Shown here piece after piece: positions 42,912-51,699 of a DNA stretch of 64,000 nt. The position numbers were made by a program, and so were the translations under genes. The notes below the pieces were generated by a model. That model was not told the origin of the DNA. It saw only the letters and a list, made by a program, of their open reading frames with translations, and searched no databases. The stretch's first letter is position 1. Every line of letters begins with the position of its first letter. This DNA is from an uncultured Dysosmobacter sp. (lineage in GTDB: Bacteria > Bacillota > Clostridia > Oscillospirales > Oscillospiraceae): NCBI GenBank assembly GCA_934590165.1, contig CAKTOO010000016.1:1-64000 (forward strand), in the 5' to 3' direction.

Positions 42912-43297
42912 CCGATAAACAGAGGATTGCCTATGAGTGGGCAAAAAGCCACGAATACCCATCCGTTGCGGCACAATATGCCCGGGAACTGGCGGGCCTG
43001 GTAGATGATTTGACCGCCGTTCTCCGCGTTCAACAGGAGCAGGAGATCAAGGCCACCACCGGCGAAGGACTAAGATGCAAATACATTGTCCGAAAAGCTG
43101 ATACTGGAGATGGCGTAGACGGATGCTTTGTACTGCGGCCTGACAGAGACCGTGCTGCTATTGCTGCCTTACGCGCTTATGCGGCGGCTACGGATGACAA
43201 GGCGCTATCCGCTGACATTATCAACTGGGTAGGTCAGGAGCGCAACGATCCTTTGACGCTGGACGAGCTGCGCCAGAAGCCGGAGGAGACGGTATGA
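42908..43297 (+). CDS. Small phage protein, function unknown
   Basis: The 129-residue mostly helical protein has GRECxxK-like and DRDRAAIAALRAYAAATDD segments. GAAAGGTGGTGC precedes ATG 42908, and the gene overlaps the ASCH gene by 4 bp. The N-terminal part resembles a short DNA-binding helix bundle, but no family can be named. Confidence 0.65.
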   Translation: MTDKQRIAYEWAKSHEYPSVAAQYARELAGLVDDLTAVLRVQQEQEIKATTGEGLRCKYIVRKADTGDGVDGCFVLRPDRDRAAIAALRAYAAATDDKALSADIINWVGQERNDPLTLDELRQKPEETV

Positions 43298-43431
43298 CAT
43301 TGACCGAAATGTTCAACGTTTGCGATGAGTGTGCATATTGTCCGTCTCTGTGTGGGAGTGACCCGGAAATCTGTGTGAGGGAGTATGCGAAACTGCATCA
43401 GCAGCCAGCGGAGGAGGATGGCCATGATTGA
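43294..43431 (+). CDS. 45-residue Cys-rich mini-protein
   Basis: ATG 43294 overlaps the preceding stop (ATGA). The product has CDECAYCPSLCGSDPEIC, five cysteines in 18 residues, the pattern of a small zinc knuckle. Function unknown. Confidence 0.6.
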   Translation: MTLTEMFNVCDECAYCPSLCGSDPEICVREYAKLHQQPAEEDGHD

Positions 43432-43621
43432 CTTTGGTTACTACGATTTTTCTTTCAGAGGCATTCAACCAGAGGTGGAGGCAAACATCGTCACAGGTGT
43501 CGGCCGACATCATAAGCGGGGCCGCCAAAAAGCAGAACCCTATCGCAAACAAAAGAAAAAGGCTGCTGCCAGGATGAAGAAGCAGAGCCGGAAGCGGAAC
43601 AGGAGCAGTGCCCATGGCTGA
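43424..43621 (+). CDS. Small basic phage protein
   Basis: GAGGAGGATGGCC precedes ATG 43424. The 65-residue product has an acidic/aromatic start (IDFGYYDFSFRGIQPEVEAN) and a very basic tail (about 17 Lys/Arg in the last 35 residues), suggesting nucleic-acid binding. It overlaps both neighbours by 8 bp. Confidence 0.6.
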   Translation: MIDFGYYDFSFRGIQPEVEANIVTGVGRHHKRGRQKAEPYRKQKKKAAARMKKQSRKRNRSSAHG

Positions 43622-44342
43622 CGGACCGTGGATCTGTGTACGGCAGCGGGCGGGGCCTCTGATCAAGGAGTGCCGGGCCTTGCGGCCGCGGCTCAGCAAA
43701 GACGATTCCACGTGGGAGAGGAACCAGAAAAACCACATCCTCATCCCACGGGGTGATTCCTCCGTTTGCAGGAGCAGTGTGGACCGCCTGGAGCTGCGTC
43801 TGGCATTGTTCGGCTTTGAGGGAAGCTTTTATTCACTGACCTTTGATGATGAGCATCTGCCTCCTGCTTTCCGGGATGTGGAGAAAGTCTGGCGGTCTTA
43901 TCTTTACCAGCTGCGAAAATGGCGTGGCTGTCCGTTTGATTACGTCTATAACATCGAGGGCAAGCACGGGGGCCACCGGTATCACCTCCATCTGGTGCTG
44001 CGGGACAGCGATTTCTCACCGGCGGAGGTGCGGCACCTCTGGCAGCGTGGCTGGGTGGATGACGAGCCGGTGCTCCGCGGACCAAACGACAGCTACCGGC
44101 GGCTTGCGAGATATCTGCTCAAGGAGTCCACAGACGGCATCACCATCCCAATCGGCAAGCGGGTATGCCGCTGGAGCCAGAGCCTTAACCATAAGCTGCC
44201 AAAGCCTGAGAGCTTCCGGGCAAAGAGCGGCGTCATCCGCATCCCGCGGGAGGCTACGGCCAGAGGAATCTATGAGACCCAGAACGAGTTTGGCGCCTAC
44301 CGTTACGCATGGTATATCAAGCCGCAGAAAACGGAACTTTAA
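43614..44342 (+). CDS. HUH-motif replication-associated protein (rolling-circle Rep-like)
   Basis: The 242-residue protein has FYSLTFDDEHLPPAF, then KHGGHRYHLHLVLRD with His124-Leu-His126 (the HUH metal motif), and Y161 and Y167 in SYRRLARYLLKE, arranged as in Rep/relaxase-type nicking enzymes. Such rolling-circle replication-associated proteins are seen in gut phages. GGAGCAGTGCCC precedes ATG 43614. It lies in a phage that also encodes DnaB and SSB, so it may cut at a replication origin or at repair ends; this is inference. Confidence 0.7.
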   Translation: MADGPWICVRQRAGPLIKECRALRPRLSKDDSTWERNQKNHILIPRGDSSVCRSSVDRLELRLALFGFEGSFYSLTFDDEHLPPAFRDVEKVWRSYLYQLRKWRGCPFDYVYNIEGKHGGHRYHLHLVLRDSDFSPAEVRHLWQRGWVDDEPVLRGPNDSYRRLARYLLKESTDGITIPIGKRVCRWSQSLNHKLPKPESFRAKSGVIRIPREATARGIYETQNEFGAYRYAWYIKPQKTEL

Positions 44343-44417
44343 ATTTAGAATAAGTACCTTATTACTTGAAATATAGTTGAATAACTCACAAAACCAAAAG
44401 AAAGCGAGGAGAAAGCC

Positions 44418-44615
44418 TTGACGAACGTGCAAAAGCAGACTATACTGGCAGTAAAGAACGGATGGGTTTCGTGCCCGCATTGTCGGAACGGACGCTTGAT
44501 GAAGGTCCTGCCGGATACGGAAGGATCAAGCATACAGGTTTTTTGCAAGCATTGCAGAAAAGAAATTATCCTGGATATTCACAAGGGCATGGGAGTTGAG
44601 CTCCACGGCCAGTGA
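44418..44615 (+). CDS. Cysteine-rich KTR-type zinc ribbon protein
   Basis: The 65-residue protein has CPHC...CKHC spaced by about 23 residues and KEIILDI at the end, as in KTR-type zinc ribbons found in conjugative elements and phages. TTG start after GCGAGGAGAAAGCC. The last codons overlap the left arm of the terminator. Confidence 0.75.
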   Translation: MTNVQKQTILAVKNGWVSCPHCRNGRLMKVLPDTEGSSIQVFCKHCRKEIILDIHKGMGVELHGQ

Positions 44616-44661
44616 ACACCCCGAGAGGGGATGGACACTAGCCGTGGAGCTTTTTATTTTG
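44599..44661 (+). terminator. Strong terminator at the end of the early operon
   Basis: AGCTCCACGGC (44599-44609) and GCCGTGGAGCT (44641-44651) with an inner CCCC-gaga-GGGG stem, then TTTTTATTTT. Confidence 0.9.
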
Positions 44662-44678
44662 CCTGGAGGTGATAGCCC

Positions 44679-45056
44679 ATGGCAATGAAGCCGCTCCGGC
44701 CTTGCCAGCATCCAGGATGCTGCGTCCTGGTGCCGGGCGGATACTGTGACGCCCACCGTCCCAAGCGGGATGCGGACCGCAGCGAGGAGGCCAAGAGCTG
44801 GCGCTGGATGTACCAGACGCCGGAGTGGACAGACGACCTGCGGCCCACACAGCTCCTGCGAGAGCCGTTTTGCCGTATCTGCGCCCAGCATGGCAGGCGG
44901 GTACGGGCTACCGACGTGGACCACATCGTGGACCACAAGGGAGACTGGGACAAGTTCGCTGACCGGAGCAATCTGGAAAGCCTGTGCCACTCCTGCCACA
45001 GCCGCAAAACGGCGCGGGAATTGTGGCAAAATCAAGCGAAAAATAAGCGCCGCTGA
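44679..45056 (+). CDS. HNH endonuclease
   Basis: The 125-residue protein shows the HNH core VDHIVDHKGDWDKFADRSNL then ESLCHSCHSRKT, with CxxC pairs that bind zinc. Tail-type phages with HK97 capsids encode it next to the terminase, where it helps make the cos cut. GGAGGTGATAGCCC precedes ATG 44679. Confidence 0.92.
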   Translation: MAMKPLRPCQHPGCCVLVPGGYCDAHRPKRDADRSEEAKSWRWMYQTPEWTDDLRPTQLLREPFCRICAQHGRRVRATDVDHIVDHKGDWDKFADRSNLESLCHSCHSRKTARELWQNQAKNKRR

Positions 45057-45429
45057 AACAGAAACCGGGCCCAGCTTTGGGCGCATAAGCGCGTGACGCT
45101 CGCGCCGCGCGGGGTTCTTTGCGGACCCTCCCCCGGTCAAAAAAGTTTCAGCCGGCGCGCTCAAGACCGCATGCACCCCTCCGTACAGGGTTTTTTCCCC
45201 ATGGGGATTTCAGCGGTCCGGCGTGCTCCCCGGCGTTGAGCCGGGGTGTGGTATTCCTCCTTCCCCGTGTCCTGGATCTCCCTCCAGGGCCGGGGAGTGC
45301 GCCGGACGATCATTGCGCGGCTTTCTTCCGGGTGGCTTGCCACCGCCCAACTTCACCTTTTTGTTCCGGGTAGCCTGCCATGATCGGCCGGCCGCCCGGA
45401 AGAGGGCCGCGCGGAAAGGAGCAGAGTAT
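45057..45429. other. Gap between HNH and terminase small subunit, probable cos region
   Basis: 373 bp without a supported gene. It is GC-rich with GCGTGACGCTCGCGCCGCGC, GGTTCTTTGCGGACCCTCCC, a C-rich tract and an A-tract (CGGTCAAAAAAGTT), plus imperfect direct repeats (CGGGTGGCTTGCCA / CGGGTAGCCTGCCA). This position is where cohesive-end sites lie in phages that pair HNH with a P27-type small terminase. The cut position is not visible. Confidence 0.6.
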
Positions 45430-45942
45430 ATGCCAGGCAAACGGCAGCCTACCGATGTAGTCAAGGAAAACGGAAGAAAACACATGACACAGGCCGAGGA
45501 AGATGAGCGCCGGGACAAAGAAGTCCATGTGCCGCCTCCGGACAAAGCGGTCCCCCCAAAGTGGCTGCTGAAAAAGTTCCATAAGGAATTTTGCGAGATC
45601 GGCGAGATCCTGCGGACTGCCGGCCTGTATGCCGAGCTGGATAGGGACGTCCTGGCTCAGTACTTTGTTTGCAGGGAACGCTGGCTCCATGCAGACAAGC
45701 TGGCTGCCAAGGCCATCCGGGACAAGGACGATAAGCTGGCCAAGGAGTGGTCCAGCGTGCAGGCCTCTTACTTCAAGCAGGCCAGACAGTGCGCGGAGTC
45801 CATGGGCCTGTCGGTCACCAGCCGGTGCCGGATCGTGGTTCCGTCGGCATTGGTCAATGCGGCCGGCGCCGCACCGGAGGATGATGCGGACGAGTTTACC
45901 AGGACACTGCGTGCCAGGCAGGCGGCCGCTCTGGGATGTTGA
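45430..45942 (+). CDS. terS: Terminase small subunit (P27 family)
   Basis: The 170-residue protein contains PPKWLLKKFHKEFCEIGEIL and AAKAIRDKDDKLAKEW, the helical core of P27-type small terminases, which recognise phage DNA at cos. The frame is open far upstream, but AAAGGAGCAGAGTAT before ATG 45430 marks the start. Confidence 0.88.
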   Translation: MPGKRQPTDVVKENGRKHMTQAEEDERRDKEVHVPPPDKAVPPKWLLKKFHKEFCEIGEILRTAGLYAELDRDVLAQYFVCRERWLHADKLAAKAIRDKDDKLAKEWSSVQASYFKQARQCAESMGLSVTSRCRIVVPSALVNAAGAAPEDDADEFTRTLRARQAAALGC

Positions 45943-47738
45943 CCATGCCGGATTTATCCTGCGAATACTTTGACGAGGCGGCGGGCCGGTTTGTCTGCGA
46001 CTTCGTGGAGAGGCTGCCCACCACAGATACCGGAAAACCATTCAGCCTGTACGAGTGGCAGCAATCCGCTATCATGGACTTTTACGGCTCCATGGAGACA
46101 GACGAAGAGACCGGTGAGCGTCTTCGGAAGTACTGGTATCTGTACTTAGAGATCCCCAAGAAAAACGGCAAGAGCGAGCTGGCGGCCGCTCTTGGTATTT
46201 ACCATTTGTTTGCGGACGGCGAGCTGAACGCCGAGGTCTACATCTGCGCGGCTGATAAAAATAACGCCGGCATTGTATTCAACGCTGCGGTATTTATGCT
46301 CCGCACAGCGGCATGGACCGCTAAAATGGTGGCCCGCGGTGAGCTGAAGATCATCGATTCCCAAAAGCGCGTGGAGTATCGCCAGCGGATGCGGACCGGA
46401 AACGGTGGATACAGGTGGATCACCGTCGGAAAGATGGTCGTTCTGTCAAGCGAGGCCTTTTCCAAGCACGGATACAAACCAAGCTGCGTGATCTTTGACG
46501 AGCTCCATGCGCAACCCAATCGCGCGATGTGGGACTTTATGACATTTGGCTCCGGCTCCGGCCGGAAGCAGCCGGTTTGGATCGTGCTGACCACTGCCGG
46601 CGACGACCCAGACCGAAAATCCATCGGCTGGGAAATTCACCAGAAAGCCGTTGCTATTCGAGATGCCAGGCAGTTGCGGCGCATCCAGGCGAAGGGCGGC
46701 GATGTCCGCCAGGTACTTTCTCTCCGCCATGTGGAGCAAGAGGACCTGGAAACGGCACAGGAAGACCTTTTGGCACAGGATTTGTCAAACTGGCTGCCGG
46801 TGCTCTACGGTCTGACCGCCATATTCGGTGATGACCCGGACGATCTGGACAAAATCGACATCTGGGATGAGAACCTTTGGTATCTGTGCAACCCGTCTTT
46901 GGGAAAGCACCTGAAGCTGCGGACGCTTCGCTTGGAGGCCAGGAGCGCCAAGCTGAATGAGGCGGATGAGAAGCTATTCCGCTGGCTCCGCCTGAATCAG
47001 TGGATCTCCACCAAGGCGGTGAGCTGGATCTCTCTGACGCTTTACGATAAGTGCCAGTGGGGCCCAAGCAAGAAAGCGGAGCGGGAGGAGTTCCTGAAGC
47101 AGCTGCGCGGGAAGATCTGTTACGGCGGCGTGGACCTGTCCACCAGCCGGGATATGACGGCCTTTGTGCTGCTGTTCCCGCCCCAGCTGGGACTGGACGC
47201 GGCGGTGCTGCTGCCCACCATCTGGCGCCCGGGAGGCACCGTTCTGGAGGCAGAGAAGCGGGATCATGTCCCATACCGGGATTGGGCCCGGGCCGGTTTC
47301 CTGCGGCTCTGCGAGGGCGACACCATCGACTATGACGATGTGGAAAACGCCATAAAGGAGGCGGCTGAGCTCTACGACCTGCGGCAGGTTGGATTTGACC
47401 CCTATCTGAGCCGGACCATCACCCAGCGGCTGACGCCGTATGTGGATGTCATCGAGATCCCACAGGACCTGAAGAACATGAGCCCGGCCATGAAGGAGAC
47501 CGACATGATGATGGCCAACCATCAGCTGCTCCACGTCCATAACACCTGCTTCCGCTGGACCTTCGGCAATGTGCGGTGCTACGAGGACGGAAACGGTAAC
47601 CTGAAGCCGCAGAAGCACCGCTCCATCGGCCGCATCGACCCCACGGTGGCTTCCATTATCGTGGTGGCGGTGTGGATGATTATGCGGAATGTAGAAACTT
47701 TTGATAAAAAACACCTGGGAGAAGATTGGGGGCTATGA
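45936..47738 (+). CDS. terL: Terminase large subunit
   Basis: The 600-residue packaging ATPase/nuclease has Walker A-like LEIPKKNGKSELAAALG (about residue 70), Walker B SCVIFDELHAQPN, and nuclease acidic residues in GGVDLSTSRDMTAFVLL and DPYLSR. It overlaps terS by 7 bp. It drives DNA into the procapsid with the portal and cuts at cos. Confidence 0.94.
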   Translation: MLTMPDLSCEYFDEAAGRFVCDFVERLPTTDTGKPFSLYEWQQSAIMDFYGSMETDEETGERLRKYWYLYLEIPKKNGKSELAAALGIYHLFADGELNAEVYICAADKNNAGIVFNAAVFMLRTAAWTAKMVARGELKIIDSQKRVEYRQRMRTGNGGYRWITVGKMVVLSSEAFSKHGYKPSCVIFDELHAQPNRAMWDFMTFGSGSGRKQPVWIVLTTAGDDPDRKSIGWEIHQKAVAIRDARQLRRIQAKGGDVRQVLSLRHVEQEDLETAQEDLLAQDLSNWLPVLYGLTAIFGDDPDDLDKIDIWDENLWYLCNPSLGKHLKLRTLRLEARSAKLNEADEKLFRWLRLNQWISTKAVSWISLTLYDKCQWGPSKKAEREEFLKQLRGKICYGGVDLSTSRDMTAFVLLFPPQLGLDAAVLLPTIWRPGGTVLEAEKRDHVPYRDWARAGFLRLCEGDTIDYDDVENAIKEAAELYDLRQVGFDPYLSRTITQRLTPYVDVIEIPQDLKNMSPAMKETDMMMANHQLLHVHNTCFRWTFGNVRCYEDGNGNLKPQKHRSIGRIDPTVASIIVVAVWMIMRNVETFDKKHLGEDWGL

Positions 47739-48019
47739 ATCTTTTGGATGATATCAAAACGAAACCTGTTCCGACGATTCTGACCAATGTAATGTCGGCA
47801 GAAAAACGAGCGAAACGAAAGCTCCGGCGGCAGACCCGGCGAAACGCGCTGCTGAAGACGCTGGGAATGTATTTGGACGACCTGCTCCTGCTTGGCGGCG
47901 GCGCGTGCTTCATCGCCGGAGCGGTTTTGAAGTGGGGCGCGGCAGAGGCGTTGGGCGTGGCCGGAATGAGCCTGGTGGCTTACGCCGTGATCGTGGCCAG
48001 GGCCGGACGGCGGAGGTGA
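47735..48019 (+). CDS. Small membrane protein between terminase and portal
   Basis: The 94-residue protein has a basic N-terminal half (RAKRKLRRQTRRNALLKTLG) and two hydrophobic stretches (about 48-65 and 72-86). ATG overlaps the terL stop. Similar small two-helix proteins occur at this position in related prophages; role unknown. Confidence 0.7.
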   Translation: MNLLDDIKTKPVPTILTNVMSAEKRAKRKLRRQTRRNALLKTLGMYLDDLLLLGGGACFIAGAVLKWGAAEALGVAGMSLVAYAVIVARAGRRR

Positions 48020-48023
48020 TGGC

Positions 48024-49250
48024 ATGCTTTTGCGCAGATCCATGGCTCCGCCCAGGAATGTGAGCTATTCCACGCTGAGCTGGGAAGATGTCAACCAAAA
48101 GTTCCGCGACCTGTTCCTATCCGGCGGCGAATACGACACCGGCATCCTGGGCGCGGAGCGCCTTTCCCCTGTGGCGGCAGCTCACCGCATTTTGTGCAAT
48201 GACTTCGGAATGATCCCGTTTTCCGTCTATCAGAAGGACGGCGACGCCCGTATCCCGCAAAGCGTGCCCGAATTGGACACCGTTTTTAAAAGCCGTCCCA
48301 ATGACAATATGACCCCATACATGGCGCAGCGTACCGTGATGTCCAACGCTTTTTGGCATGGCTTCGGCGCCATGTGGAACCGCCGGGACCCTTTTGGACA
48401 GATCGTGGAGCGCATCCCGCTTCCCTCAGACTGCTGCACGGTGCGGCAGGATAAGGAGACCGGGCAGTATTTTTACGACTACAACGTGGACGGTGTAAGC
48501 CGCACCTTTTCCGGATATGAGCTGAGCTTCCTGTTCTTCGAAAGCTACGACGGCATCCGCGGGCGTGGATTCTTGCAGCTGGCCAAGGAAACTGTTGGCG
48601 CAGAAGGCGCCGCCCAGCAATATGGGCGGAAGTTCTACCAGAACGGCGCCATGATCTCCGGCATCGTGGAGGTGGACGACGACCTTGGCCAGCCGGAGCG
48701 GGACCGGGTGCGTGAGTCATTCGCCAATTACAATCCCTACGGAGACGACGCTTTTAAGGTCGCTGTGCTGACCCGAGGATACAAGTACACGCCCATCGGG
48801 CTGAACCAGCGGGACGCCCAGTACATCGAGAGCCGCTCCTTTGGCGTGGAGGAGGTCAGCCGCTTCACAGGCATCCCAAAGCACATGCTCCAAAGCGGAA
48901 AGGAATCCTATGAGAGCAATGCCCAGCAGCGGGTGGTGTTCGTCCAGGATACCCTGGTCCCCTACGTGACCCAGTGGGAGCAGGAAAACACCTACAAGTG
49001 CCTGCTGGATGACCAGCGGGCCAAGGGCCTGTATTTCCGCGGAAATGTCTCCGTTCTGCTGCGGGGAGACGACAAGTCCCGGGCGGAGTTCTATGAGAAG
49101 ATGATCCAAAACACGGTCATGAATCCGGACGAGTGCCGTGCCTTGGAGGAGCGGGACTCCATTCCTGGCGGGCTCGGGAAACAGTTCCTGGTGACAAAAA
49201 ATCTGGGCTCCCTGGAGTCCGTACTGAGAGGAGATGCGAACAATGGTTGA
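48024..49250 (+). CDS. Portal protein (HK97 family)
   Basis: The 408-residue protein begins with an alpha/beta region with AAHRILCNDFGMIPFSVYQK and contains GISKSxxG-like IESRSFGVEEVSRFTGIPKH then MLQ, the typical HK97 portal motif. CGGAGGTGATGGC precedes ATG 48024. It forms the dodecameric ring through which DNA enters the head. Confidence 0.93.
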   Translation: MLLRRSMAPPRNVSYSTLSWEDVNQKFRDLFLSGGEYDTGILGAERLSPVAAAHRILCNDFGMIPFSVYQKDGDARIPQSVPELDTVFKSRPNDNMTPYMAQRTVMSNAFWHGFGAMWNRRDPFGQIVERIPLPSDCCTVRQDKETGQYFYDYNVDGVSRTFSGYELSFLFFESYDGIRGRGFLQLAKETVGAEGAAQQYGRKFYQNGAMISGIVEVDDDLGQPERDRVRESFANYNPYGDDAFKVAVLTRGYKYTPIGLNQRDAQYIESRSFGVEEVSRFTGIPKHMLQSGKESYESNAQQRVVFVQDTLVPYVTQWEQENTYKCLLDDQRAKGLYFRGNVSVLLRGDDKSRAEFYEKMIQNTVMNPDECRALEERDSIPGGLGKQFLVTKNLGSLESVLRGDANNG

Positions 49251-49947
49251 TATTCCCCTGCGGGGGCAGCTGTGGGACAACGACAGCGCCGACATTCTGC
49301 GCTGGTGCGGATGGCGGGACATTACGGCCCCCATGGACATCCAAGCGGCGCTGGACGCTGCCGGCGGCGATGAGGTGACCGTGCTCATCAACTCCCCCGG
49401 CGGTGACATGACCGTTGGCGCGGAGATCCGCTCCATGCTGCGGCGGTACAGCGGCAAGACCACGGCTCTTTTCCAGGGCTACGGCGCTTCCGCTGCCACA
49501 CTGGCGGCGTCCGCCTGCACGGTGATCCAGAGCGAACCGGGGGCGCTGCTGTGCTACCACAATCCCAGCGGCGGCGCGGAGGGCGATTACCGGGAAATGC
49601 GGCGGTCCGCCCAGGCGCTGAAAAATGCCAGGGACTGCGTGCTGGAAATGTACGAGGCCCGTCAAGGCACCAAGTCTCGGGAGGAGCTTATCGCCTTGAT
49701 GGACAAGGATACCTGGATCTCTCCCGGTGAGGCTAAGGAATACGGCCTAATCGATGAGATCGTGGGACTTGGCAGCCAGACGGCGGACCCGGCCGCATTC
49801 GTCGCGGCGGTCGGTGGCCGGTACATTCTGACCGATGCCATGCGGCAGGCATACATGGACCACGTGGCGGCGGAGCGGGATGCCTCCGCCAAGCAGGAAA
49901 CAGCAAGACGCGACCTGGCTCATATTCGGGCGCTTGCAAGTTATTAA
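49243..49947 (+). CDS. ClpP-type prohead protease
   Basis: The 234-residue protein has a ClpP/S49-like fold: INSPGGDMTVGAEIRSML, the nucleophile Ser in GYGASAATLAAS, and His in CYHNPSG; the D is in KDTWISPGEAKEYGLIDEIV. It should cleave the delta domain of the capsid protein. ATG 49243 has AGAGGAG 7 nt upstream and the gene overlaps the portal by 8 bp. Confidence 0.93.
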   Translation: MVDIPLRGQLWDNDSADILRWCGWRDITAPMDIQAALDAAGGDEVTVLINSPGGDMTVGAEIRSMLRRYSGKTTALFQGYGASAATLAASACTVIQSEPGALLCYHNPSGGAEGDYREMRRSAQALKNARDCVLEMYEARQGTKSREELIALMDKDTWISPGEAKEYGLIDEIVGLGSQTADPAAFVAAVGGRYILTDAMRQAYMDHVAAERDASAKQETARRDLAHIRALASY

Positions 49948-49969
49948 TTTTTGAAAGGCAGGTAACGAA

Positions 49970-51274
49970 ATGGATTTCATGGCAAAAATCACGGAGCTGC
50001 GGGCGCAGAAAAAGCAGCTGGCGGACCAGGCGGAAACCCTGGTGAAGGACGGTAAGCTGGATGACCTGGATAATATCACCCAGCAGATGACCGATCTGAA
50101 CGGAAATATCGAGAAGCTGGAGCGCGCGATGGACGCTGCCCGCGCCAATGCCGCGCCTGTGGATAGCGCGTATGACGGCGTGCTCCACGATGGTGAGAAG
50201 GGTAAGGCCAAGGACGAAAAGGGCAAGGACCTGAAAGTGTTCTCCTCCCTGGGTGAGCAGCTGAAAGCTATTTATGCTTTCCGCAAGAACGGCGTGAAGG
50301 ATGAGCGCCTGCAGCAGGTGAATAACGCGGTGCTGGGCAGCAACGAGGGCACCGGCGCCGATGGTGGCTTTGCTCTGCAGACGGACTTTGCCGGCCAGAT
50401 CCTGGAGAGCGCTGTGGAGCAGAGCCCGCTGCTGAACCGCCTGGACCGCTATACCTGCTCCAGCGCGGCCAATGCCATGCGTTGGCTGAGCGCTGATGAA
50501 ACGGATGTGAGCAAATCCGTGTTCGGCGGCGTGCAGATGTACTGGGCCAGCGAGGGCGCCACGGTGGCGGCCAGCAAGCCTCAGTTCCGGGAGCTGAAAA
50601 TGGACCTGGAAAAGATGATGGGCTTTGCCTACTGCACCGACGAGATGCTGACAGACGCCGCCTTCATGACCGGCTTCTTTGGCACGGCCTTTACCCTGGC
50701 GGCGGACCGGCTGCTGACGGAGAGCGTCATCTCCGGCGACGGCGTCGGCAAGCCTCTGGGCATTCTGAATTCCAAAGCCATCATTACCGTGGACAAGGAA
50801 TCCGGCCAGGCGGCTGGCACGTTCCTGGGCGCAAACGCCATCAAGATGCAGGCCAGGGCCATGCCCCGCAACCGGGACCGCCTGGTATGGCTGATGCATC
50901 CCGACGCGGAGGAGCTGCTGCCCTATCTCTCCATCCAGAGCGGCGAGGCGGCCAAGTTCCTGTGGAATCCCGAGGGCGGCCTGGGCAACTTCGACACCCA
51001 GCGGGTGCTGAACAAGCCCGTGCTGTTTGAGGACAGCTGCTCCGCACTGGGCAGTAAGGGCGACATCAACCTGGTGGACCCCATGTATTACATCCTGCTG
51101 ACCAAGGGCACCGCCAAGCAGGATTGGTCCGTGCATGTGGAATTTCTGACGGACCAGAACTGCTTCCGCATGGTGTATCGCTGCAACGGCGCGCCCAAGA
51201 TCGAAAAGCCGCTGACCATCAAGAACAGCGCCAAGACCCGGAGCCCCTTCGTGACCCTGGCGGCCCGGACGTAA
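49970..51274 (+). CDS. Major capsid protein (HK97 fold)
   Basis: The 434-residue protein begins with a coiled-coil delta/scaffold domain (residues 1-100: ELRAQKKQLADQAETLVKDG) and then the HK97 core (DGGFALQTDFAGQILESAVE). The end TRSPFVTLAART is family-like. GAAAGGCAGGTAACGAA precedes ATG 49970. It would be cut by the ClpP-type protease after about residue 110 during maturation. Confidence 0.94.
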   Translation: MDFMAKITELRAQKKQLADQAETLVKDGKLDDLDNITQQMTDLNGNIEKLERAMDAARANAAPVDSAYDGVLHDGEKGKAKDEKGKDLKVFSSLGEQLKAIYAFRKNGVKDERLQQVNNAVLGSNEGTGADGGFALQTDFAGQILESAVEQSPLLNRLDRYTCSSAANAMRWLSADETDVSKSVFGGVQMYWASEGATVAASKPQFRELKMDLEKMMGFAYCTDEMLTDAAFMTGFFGTAFTLAADRLLTESVISGDGVGKPLGILNSKAIITVDKESGQAAGTFLGANAIKMQARAMPRNRDRLVWLMHPDAEELLPYLSIQSGEAAKFLWNPEGGLGNFDTQRVLNKPVLFEDSCSALGSKGDINLVDPMYYILLTKGTAKQDWSVHVEFLTDQNCFRMVYRCNGAPKIEKPLTIKNSAKTRSPFVTLAART

Positions 51275-51284
51275 GGAGGACCAT

Positions 51285-51695
51285 ATGAGACTGAATGACG
51301 CATATGTCAGCGCTGTTGCCATGGCGCCGAAGGCCGTGGCCAGCGCCACGCTGACCACTACGGGCTTTGTGGATGTCTCGGGCGTGCCGGAGGTGACGTT
51401 TCTCATTGCCACCGGCGCACTGACCAAAGGGAAAACACTGACGGTGCAGCTGGTGGCCTCCGATGTGGCTGAGGGCACCGGCGCTGTGAAAATCGCGGAG
51501 CAGGTGTTTACGGCCGAGGAGGCTCTCACCGGCGGCGCCATCGCGGTCGTCAGCTATCTGCCCGCGGCCGCCAATGGTCGGTATGTTGGCATCAAGTTCA
51601 AGCATGACGCCGGCTCCGACGTCAGCTGTTCCGTCACCGCTATGCTCCGCCAGCGGATGATCCCCGCGGAGAATAGCTGGTCGGTGAACTACTAA
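51285..51695 (+). CDS. Probable head decoration/accessory protein
   Basis: The 136-residue beta-rich protein (DVSGVPEVTFLIATGALTKG, VTAMLRQRMIPAENSWSVNY) lies directly after the capsid gene and has no cysteines or membrane helix, which suits a decoration protein. GGAGGACCAT precedes the ATG. No named family is certain. Confidence 0.65.
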   Translation: MRLNDAYVSAVAMAPKAVASATLTTTGFVDVSGVPEVTFLIATGALTKGKTLTVQLVASDVAEGTGAVKIAEQVFTAEEALTGGAIAVVSYLPAAANGRYVGIKFKHDAGSDVSCSVTAMLRQRMIPAENSWSVNY

Positions 51696-51699
51696 GGCC

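Noticed and set aside
45223..45429. N-terminal extension of the small terminase
   Set aside because: Pro/Arg-rich translation of the cos gap; a strong ribosome binding site lies before ATG 45430.
49733..51541. 602-residue open frame on the minus strand over the capsid gene
   Set aside because: Shadow of the capsid protein gene; the plus-strand frames have clear homology and ribosome binding sites.
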